In this document: positions 41,137-46,513 of the stretch, in pieces | How positions within the stretch are numbered: the stretch's first letter is position 1 | How the letters are laid out: each line of letters begins with the position of its first letter | Virus record (IMG/VR): IMGVR_UViG_3300009081_000740 | Span: 1-46,513 of that record | Direction: 5' to 3' (one strand) | Source: a virus | Length of the DNA stretch: 46,513 nucleotides | Translations under genes and position numbers: made by a program | The notes under the pieces: model-generated | Database searches by the model: none | Seen by the model: only the letters and a program-made list of their open reading frames with translations | Told to the model about the DNA's origin: nothing

Positions 41137-41972
41137 TTCAATTCCTTTAAAAAACAATTTAACATTGATATGACACAATCGGTATTTGTGTCCCTATCAA
41201 CAGGAAAAGTAAAACACTTTTTATTATTAAAATAATATATGCCATCCTCTCTATGTTGTCCTACATTTTCACCCCATGAAAAAACAGGTATATTATGTAG
41301 ATTACATATTGTGGTCCAATGTGATAAAGGACATATAACCGCCTTTGCATTTTGTATTGATGAGATATTATATTTCCAACCATTTTCAAAATAATCAACT
41401 CTGTCCAATATAACATTCTCATTTTGAAAATATGTTCTTTTATCACCCGCTACAATATAATCAAGGTTTTCTATATCCAGAAATTCTTTTATTAAAAATA
41501 AAACTCGTCTACAACCATCAATATCAGGTATAAAAACTATCTTATTTTTATAATCATCATCCTCATAAAAATCAACATCTACAATTTTCTCAAATCTTTT
41601 TTTATGTGTTTCAACAGGATAATAATTTCTTGTATAATTTAATGAGTATTGGTCTATATCCTTTTTATCAACACTTTCTTTTTGAGATATTAATTCCTTT
41701 AAAGATTTTACTATTAGGTTATAATTCTTTTGATTAACAAAATCATTTATATATCCTATTTGTGTTAGTTCATCTCTTGATATACTTTCAAAAATTGATA
41801 TAACTTTTTCTGGTTCCAGAAAATCGTAATATAAAAATTTTCTATTAGAGTGTGTATTGACATATAAAGCATCATAATCCATAACATCAAACAACCATCT
41901 TGCATATGGACGAAAATTTAATATTTCTTCTTTAAATGAGCCAAGATATGGACCAACAAGTAATATACTCAC
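41133..41972 (-). CDS. Putative GT-B glycosyltransferase-like protein (279 aa)
   Basis: The C-terminal half shows AKAVICPLSHWTTICNLHNIPVFSWGE: a strand, an S-H-W-T turn and the N-I-P-V strand, much like the A-x-N-I-P-V/S-x-S-x-E element of GT9/GT-B enzymes. The first half is less clear (LLVGPYLGSF; residues 1-130 helical). The GTG start overlaps the TAG stop of the previous gene. It is the only sugar-like gene in this region. Confidence 0.5.
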   Translation of the reverse strand: MSILLVGPYLGSFKEEILNFRPYARWLFDVMDYDALYVNTHSNRKFLYYDFLEPEKVISIFESISRDELTQIGYINDFVNQKNYNLIVKSLKELISQKESVDKKDIDQYSLNYTRNYYPVETHKKRFEKIVDVDFYEDDDYKNKIVFIPDIDGCRRVLFLIKEFLDIENLDYIVAGDKRTYFQNENVILDRVDYFENGWKYNISSIQNAKAVICPLSHWTTICNLHNIPVFSWGENVGQHREDGIYYFNNKKCFTFPVDRDTNTDCVISMLNCFLKELK

Positions 41973-42448
41973 TATTTTGTAATGCCTCCGGAACCTATTA
42001 TAACATTACCGGACCAATTTTTTAATACTTCTTTCTTTTCCTCAAAAGTCTTTTTATCAATCATTATAACTTCTGTATTTTTTAATACGTCCTCAAATAC
42101 ATCATCTGATAGTAAAAACTGTTTTGAGAATAAATTTAAATTGTTAAAATTTATTAATACTTTATTATTCTTTCTAAAAAACGAAATGATTTTTGAATCT
42201 GTATTATTCTCTATATAATATTTTTTATTTGTTTCCTTTAAAATATAATTATATATCCTTACATTGTCCTCTATAACAAATCTGTTAGTAGTTGGGAATC
42301 TATCTATTACAGTTTCAACTTTTTGTTTCGTTGGTTTGAAGAAACTCAATTTTATTAGATGTATTTTTGCTATTTTTAAAAAATTATCATCATTTAAATT
42401 GTTTTCATCAATACTTAAAAAATCTGTACCCATGTTTGTAATCTTCAT
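41972..42448 (-). CDS. Hypothetical protein (158 aa)
   Basis: Not recognised. Alternating strands and helices (KVLINFNNLN, VIMIDKKTF, NVIIGSGGITK) suggest a small alpha/beta fold; the C-terminal VIIGSGG could bind a phosphate. No catalytic signature. The stop is TAG overlapping the next GTG. Confidence 0.5.
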   Translation of the reverse strand: MKITNMGTDFLSIDENNLNDDNFLKIAKIHLIKLSFFKPTKQKVETVIDRFPTTNRFVIEDNVRIYNYILKETNKKYYIENNTDSKIISFFRKNNKVLINFNNLNLFSKQFLLSDDVFEDVLKNTEVIMIDKKTFEEKKEVLKNWSGNVIIGSGGITK

Positions 42449-42466
42449 TTATTAAACCTCACCTCT

Positions 42467-43507
42467 TTAAACCAATTTTAATTTTACATATGCTTCCATG
42501 TAATTGTATGAATTTTTTAAAATATAATCATACATATTATTTATGGAACATTCAACACTTAACATATTTATATCTTTAATGTGTATATGTCCCTTTGATG
42601 GTATGAAATATTTTACGGTTTTAGAAAATTTACTTGGAGGTTTTCCCTTACCGCCTTTCATAAATCTCATCATGTTTCTATAACCAGTTTTATCCACGAA
42701 CGGGTTATCAAAAGCTAAAATTACACCTTTCTTAGTATATTTATATATCAAATCTATTAAATAATCAGAAAAATAACCACCTAAACATGATGTTCCTTGA
42801 TCACCTATTGTATAGGCATCAATTATACCTTCTGTAATTACAATGAATTTATTTTCATCAAACTTATCTTCGTTTAAAATTGCTATAGATTTTTCTAATT
42901 TTGGGTTTGTGTATTTAGGCTCAACATTTGATTTAGGTAATCTCCTGGCCTGAAAATAGATAATATTATTATTTCTATCAATAACAGGAACAATGATTCT
43001 ACCTTTATAATCTCCCTCATAACATATAAGAATGTCATAGTTGGACGGTATTTTTCTATCGTTGCAGAATTTGAGCAATTCTTCTTTATATCGTGAAAAA
43101 AGGATGCCATTACCTTCTTGATTTCTTGATATACTCTTTTCACGAATCCAATTAAAAACTTCATAATTGATTTTGTTCTCCTTTTGAATTTCGTTTAAAA
43201 ATATTTCTTTATTTGATAACCTATCTCTTACTGTATCAAAACTAAATAACTCATCTTTGACTTCTTCTAAAGACAAACCTTTCAAATTGGCATATATAGT
43301 TAAAAAAGAACCCGATTGGTTGCAATTAAAACAATTCCATATCGGGTTCCCATTCTTATAATCTAAATGAAATCTTTTCTTTCTTAAATTTTTCTTTGAA
43401 TCACCACATAATGGACAACGGGCATTCCAATGTGAACCGGTTTTATTTACAGTAACGGAAGTTAAATATTCATTAACAAATTCATTAACAACTTCATATC
43501 TAATCAT
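42467..43507 (-). CDS. DnaG/gp61-type DNA primase (346 aa)
   Basis: Zinc-binding domain: C31-x2-C34 and C59-x2-C62 (CPLCGD, NCFNCN). TOPRIM domain: E226-G-I-I-D230-A-Y is the acidic pair, and FDNPFVD (D267) is the likely second site. The usual DxD is altered: D267-N-P-F-V-D, so metal binding may be shifted. It synthesises RNA primers for lagging-strand DNA. The size is close to T4 gp61. It lies in the minus-strand replication block. Confidence 0.85.
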   Translation of the reverse strand: MIRYEVVNEFVNEYLTSVTVNKTGSHWNARCPLCGDSKKNLRKKRFHLDYKNGNPIWNCFNCNQSGSFLTIYANLKGLSLEEVKDELFSFDTVRDRLSNKEIFLNEIQKENKINYEVFNWIREKSISRNQEGNGILFSRYKEELLKFCNDRKIPSNYDILICYEGDYKGRIIVPVIDRNNNIIYFQARRLPKSNVEPKYTNPKLEKSIAILNEDKFDENKFIVITEGIIDAYTIGDQGTSCLGGYFSDYLIDLIYKYTKKGVILAFDNPFVDKTGYRNMMRFMKGGKGKPPSKFSKTVKYFIPSKGHIHIKDINMLSVECSINNMYDYILKNSYNYMEAYVKLKLV

Positions 43508-43528
43508 TTTTCAACTTTCATTTTTTTA

Positions 43529-44335
43529 TCAACAATTAAAGAAAAATTCCAATCCTTTTATTTTTTTATTATGTGCATTGACATTTTTATAATTAAAATT
43601 AACAACATCTAATGCAAATTTTGGCATTTCATCTAATTTAATATATTTTCCTTTTTCTATCTGTTCTCTCCATTCAAGACTATCATTTTTTGGATATGAG
43701 TTTTTCACCCAACCGGTTTCTTCCAATATTTTCTTTTCTTTTTTATAAAGAGGTAACATGTAACGAAACATTTTTCCTCTTATTCTTCTTATTCCTTTTA
43801 TTTTATTAAAATCTGGTGTTAACCAGAAAACCTTTTCTTTACCTAAAAATTCAGCGTTTTCTTTTAATAATGTTTTAGCAGACCTTGGATGAATTTTCTC
43901 TCCATCACTTCCAATATATACATCTGTCCAAAAAAATCCACCATAATAAAAATTTGATGCTTGATAAACATAACCAATTTTACCAACAATACCATCTGCT
44001 AAAGTATAAAGTAATAATTTTTTTGTATTTTCTATCATCCACTTTTTTACCAAAGAAATAAATTGACTTCCTGTATTCTTTGGCATATCATCTTGAATAC
44101 ACATTTTACCAATTTCATAATAATGTTCTGTTTTATAACCTGGAAATAACTTATTTATAGTTTGTAATGGTTGTGTTCCAAAACCCAAGGTTAGACAACC
44201 AACTAAATTATCATTACAAATCAAACCTAAAAAATGTTTATTTATACTTGGCATTACTTTAGAATAATGATATTTTTGTATAAAGTCAATTGCTATGTTT
44301 TTATCAACCTCACAAATACTTAACTCTTTTCCCAT
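43529..44335 (-). CDS. Mom-like GNAT-fold DNA-modification protein (268 aa)
   Basis: Residues ~1-180 match the Mom family of GNAT-like proteins: an N-terminal FIQKYHYSK, LIGCNDNLVGCLTLGFGTQP, an EIGKMCIQDDMP core, SLVKKWMIENTKKLLLYTLADGIVGKIGYVYQASNFYYGG (typical YQA-[ST]-x-F-x-Y-x-G block). Phage Mu Mom changes adenine to N6-carbamoylmethyl-adenine. The C-terminal ~80 residues add a domain rich in Lys/Arg. ATG 44335 lies 6 bases after AAGGGA; a GTG at 44350 is weaker. Confidence 0.68.
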   Translation of the reverse strand: MGKELSICEVDKNIAIDFIQKYHYSKVMPSINKHFLGLICNDNLVGCLTLGFGTQPLQTINKLFPGYKTEHYYEIGKMCIQDDMPKNTGSQFISLVKKWMIENTKKLLLYTLADGIVGKIGYVYQASNFYYGGFFWTDVYIGSDGEKIHPRSAKTLLKENAEFLGKEKVFWLTPDFNKIKGIRRIRGKMFRYMLPLYKKEKKILEETGWVKNSYPKNDSLEWREQIEKGKYIKLDEMPKFALDVVNFNYKNVNAHNKKIKGLEFFFNC

Positions 44336-44363
44336 TATTTTTCCCTTCACAAGTTCTAATCAT

Positions 44364-44528
44364 TTAATCCTCGTAATTTATACAGTCAAAATCCAATGGA
44401 CTAAACACACAATTTTTTTCTTCAATATCTTGAAAATTACCCATACTACATCTTATCTTCCCATCCCTTTGTTTTTTACAATTATAACATTTTATACATA
44501 ATATGTAAATGTCTCTATTTTTTGTCAC
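44364..44528 (-). CDS. Small Cys-rich protein (54 aa)
   Basis: Starts with GTG at 44528, seven bases after GAGG. Cysteines LCIKCYNCKKQ, IRCSMG, NCVFSP and FDCINYE suggest a compact zinc- or Fe-S-binding protein. An ATG 30 bases upstream (44558) overlaps the HTH gene by 44 bases and lacks a good SD. Function unknown. It overlaps the HTH gene by 14 bases. Confidence 0.55.
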   Translation of the reverse strand: MTKNRDIYILCIKCYNCKKQRDGKIRCSMGNFQDIEEKNCVFSPLDFDCINYED

Positions 44529-44868
44529 TCCTGAACCTCTTTGAAGCAGCCAACTCAATTTCTTTACGAATTTCCGGTGGAAATAATGTAAAAAACTTTT
44601 TCATTTCTGCTGTTGTATTTGCTGCATCCCATCCAATAGCCATCATTGCAGCAATTTCAAATGCATCCATATCTCTATTCTCTTTCTTTAAAAATGCAAA
44701 TGCCTTTCCCATTGCTCTTTTTAGTGTGTTAGAAACTGCTTGTCTTGTGATACCAAGTTCTTTTGCAATTTCCTGTCCACTCATTTGTGGCATTTTAGTA
44801 TAACCAGTATCAACTATACTATCACTACCTTCTTTAATATTTTCAAAAGTTTCTCTCAGTGTTGCCAT
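44515..44868 (-). CDS. Sigma-70 region-4-like HTH protein (117 aa)
   Basis: Residues about 29-52 read MSGQEIAKELGITRQAVSNTLKRA, a textbook sigma-region-4 helix-turn-helix (x-L/Q-E-I-A-x-x-L-G-I-T/S-R-Q-x-V). No region 2 is present. It may be a late-transcription co-factor, a sigma mimic, or a repressor. An acidic/Met helix follows (EIAAMMAIGWDAANTT). Located downstream of nrdJ by 49 bases, with an AAGGAG SD. Phages with a divided sigma factor (for example T4 gp33/gp55 type) use such parts; that is analogy only. Confidence 0.7.
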   Translation of the reverse strand: MATLRETFENIKEGSDSIVDTGYTKMPQMSGQEIAKELGITRQAVSNTLKRAMGKAFAFLKKENRDMDAFEIAAMMAIGWDAANTTAEMKKFFTLFPPEIRKEIELAASKRFRSDKK

Positions 44869-44917
44869 AAAATTTAATCTCCTTAAATTGATTGTGTTGT
44901 TATATTATTTATTTATT

Positions 44918-46513
44918 TTACGAACATTTAGAATAACCACAACCACCTTCTTCTTTCAAACAAGTCCAACAACCTTCCATAGGTCTATATGTATTTTTAC
45001 CACATTTAGGACAAACTTCACCAGATAACTCACCTTCATATCTTTTTCCCGAATAATAACGATTTAATAATTGACCTAAACCATCAGGAATACTAAGAAT
45101 TTGTGATGGTTTTTTATCATCTGGTTCAAATCTATACCAAGTTGGTTTATCACTATTTATACCCATCAAAGTTTTAGATATTGATTCAACAGACACACCT
45201 GATTGTAATGCGATAGATACCATTCTACCCATTGCTTCGGAAAATGTATTTAAAATCTGACCTGATTTACCAAGATAAATAAAAACTTCCAACGGATTAC
45301 CTTTATAATCAGAAATATTTACATACATTCTACCATTACCTGTTTCTAATTTATATCTTGTAGAGTTTAATTTAGAAGGTAAATCTGTTAGTTCAATTCC
45401 TTTCTTTTCTTCTTTACAATCAAAAGTAACAGGTTGAAATTTCTTAGAACCATCACGATAAACTGTAATACCTTTTAAACCCTTTTGCCAAGCATATTTA
45501 TATAAGTCTGCAATCTCATCTTTTGTCACTTCTTTTGGTAGATTCACCGTTGATGAAATAGCAGTTGAACAATATTTTTGAATTTCTGCCTGCATATCAA
45601 TTCTGGCTTTATAATGTATATCATGTGCAACAACAAAAACTTTTCTCACTTCTTCAGGAATACCTCTAATACCCTTTAGTGACCCCTTATTTTTAACAAT
45701 TTTTTCAAGTAAATCAGTTGTATACCATTCTTCATTTTTAAATTTTTCATGAAAAATTGGATTGGATATAGCACCAACTGTTCCATCAATATAATTTTTA
45801 TAAAAAACAAGACCAAATATTGGTTCTATACCATAAGATGCATCACATGATAATGCTGTTGTACCTGTTGGTTGTGCAGTGGTAAACTGAGCATTTCTAA
45901 CACCATATGCCCTTATTAATTCCCACGCATCTTTAATTTTACCAACCAATTCTTCTGGGTCAGTCTCGTCTATACCCATATGTTCAGCAAGTATTCTTTC
46001 AACATCTTCTTTATGAACATTATACTCATAAAATGGTCCATATTCTTTTGCCAATATAGCACTTTTATGAGCACAGGCAGCAGTCATCACTTTCATAACT
46101 TTACCAACAAATTTTCTACCTTCAAGTGAATCATATTTCAAGCCCAACATATAAAGTGCATCAGCAACACCCATAGGACCAATACCTACTTGTCTATATT
46201 TTTCTGCTGTTTGTCTAAATCTATCAACAAGTGGTTTTGGTTTTGAACATTCTTCTGGAAATTCCATTACATCAATAACATTGTCCATCAACTCCATTAT
46301 TTCAAAAACAGTATCATAAAAATATAACCAATTAAATACACCATCTTTTATAAATTTTGCAATGTTTACAGCACTAAGATTACAACACCCAAATGGCAAA
46401 AGAGGTTGTTCACCACAAGGATTCGTAGCCTCTATAAGATACCTTTTTATTAAAGGATTATACTTATTCATATTATCAATAAAAATAACACCTGGGTCAG
46501 CAGATTTCCATGC
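44918..46513 (-). CDS. nrdJ: Adenosylcobalamin-dependent ribonucleotide reductase, C-terminal part (5' truncated)
   Basis: The frame is open to the window edge (first visible AWKSADPGVIFID, matching the G-D-P-G-I-x-F loop of class II enzymes). N31-P-C33-G-E35 in NPCGEQPLLPFGCC is the active site: the thiyl-radical Cys plus Asn and Glu. TAQPTGTTALSCDASYGIEP is the usual phosphate-binding block. The C-terminus has a domain with EAMGRMVSIALQSGV (TSCPD-like) and a zinc-type CPKCG..CWTC..CGYSKC tail. It reduces NTPs or NDPs to deoxyribonucleotides and needs B12. Its N-terminal half is outside the window. Confidence 0.93.
   Translation of the reverse strand, partial: AWKSADPGVIFIDNMNKYNPLIKRYLIEATNPCGEQPLLPFGCCNLSAVNIAKFIKDGVFNWLYFYDTVFEIMELMDNVIDVMEFPEECSKPKPLVDRFRQTAEKYRQVGIGPMGVADALYMLGLKYDSLEGRKFVGKVMKVMTAACAHKSAILAKEYGPFYEYNVHKEDVERILAEHMGIDETDPEELVGKIKDAWELIRAYGVRNAQFTTAQPTGTTALSCDASYGIEPIFGLVFYKNYIDGTVGAISNPIFHEKFKNEEWYTTDLLEKIVKNKGSLKGIRGIPEEVRKVFVVAHDIHYKARIDMQAEIQKYCSTAISSTVNLPKEVTKDEIADLYKYAWQKGLKGITVYRDGSKKFQPVTFDCKEEKKGIELTDLPSKLNSTRYKLETGNGRMYVNISDYKGNPLEVFIYLGKSGQILNTFSEAMGRMVSIALQSGVSVESISKTLMGINSDKPTWYRFEPDDKKPSQILSIPDGLGQLLNRYYSGKRYEGELSGEVCPKCGKNTYRPMEGCWTCLKEEGGCGYSKCS

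Noticed and set aside
1-46513. Reassigned stop codon (code 4 or 15)
   Set aside because: TAA, TGA and TAG each end clearly complete genes, including ATGA overlaps, so code 11 is enough.
1-46513. tRNA genes or CRISPR arrays
   Set aside because: Gaps are too short and hold no cloverleaf or evenly spaced repeats by eye; a tRNAscan search would settle it.
1-46513. Bacterial chromosomal island instead of phage
   Set aside because: Sugar and radical SAM genes alone would fit, but the UvsX/46/47/primase/NrdJ/cREC set and the dense small genes are phage-like. No structural gene such as a capsid or terminase is in view, so this is not absolute.

Overview
The window looks like part of a large, strongly AT-rich bacteriophage genome, probably a big tailed phage with T4-like replication and recombination functions. 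The evidence is a UvsX-type recombinase with the non-canonical P-loop of that family, a gp46/gp47 (SbcC/SbcD-type) nuclease pair, a gp61/DnaG-type primase, a B12-dependent ribonucleotide reductase, a phage-type metallopeptidase, a Mom-like protein, and many small overlapping genes. Standard code 11 fits: TAA, TGA and TAG all end genes (TAG for example at 16780-16782, 25558-25560 and 41972-41974). Shine-Dalgarno sites such as AAAGGAG are common and three sigma70-like promoters are visible, so the host probably uses ordinary SD and sigma70 signals. No tRNA, rRNA, CRISPR array or insertion sequence was seen.

Layout. Genes run on the + strand from 1 to 19132 and on the - strand from 46513 down to 19284. 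They converge on a 151-bp gap holding two hairpins. No gene-free stretch exceeds 300 bases.

(1) 1-8528, +: a tightly overlapped cassette of seven radical SAM enzymes (the first cut by the window edge) interleaved with two paralogous glycosyltransferase-like proteins and a NodB-type deacetylase. A two-gene unit (337-aa radical SAM plus ~280-aa GT-like protein) occurs twice.
(2) 8595-19132, +: a recombination block (gp47-like, gp46-like and UvsX-like) mixed with small zinc-binding, membrane and unknown proteins, then an RmlB-like sugar-nucleotide dehydratase, an AT-hook protein and two probable glycosyltransferases. Promoters precede the gp47-like gene and the gene just before uvsX.
(3) 34635-19284, -: a sugar and surface-decoration island. 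It holds two epimerase-like enzymes (one SQD1-like), a DegT aminotransferase, a GNAT, three methyltransferases, another radical SAM enzyme, two duplicated families of GT-A-like proteins, and several GT-B glycosyltransferases.
(4) 46513-34655, -: NrdJ, a sigma-region-4-like HTH protein, a Mom-like protein, primase, a 2H phosphoesterase next to a cyclic-phosphate receiver (cREC) protein and a HAD phosphatase, two FmdB-type zinc ribbons around two putative surface or adhesin-like proteins, a further methyltransferase, a C39-like peptidase and a 513-aa unknown.

Working together: region 4 plus the uvsX/46/47 block supplies nucleotides and handles replication and recombination. Regions 1 and 3 look like a phage-borne pathway that makes and transfers unusual sugars or other decorations, with radical SAM chemistry, amination, acetylation, methylation and deacetylation as tailoring steps. 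The acceptor (virion, host surface or DNA) cannot be told from sequence. The seven-gene radical SAM cassette and the 2H/cREC/HAD group are the best candidates for undescribed systems.
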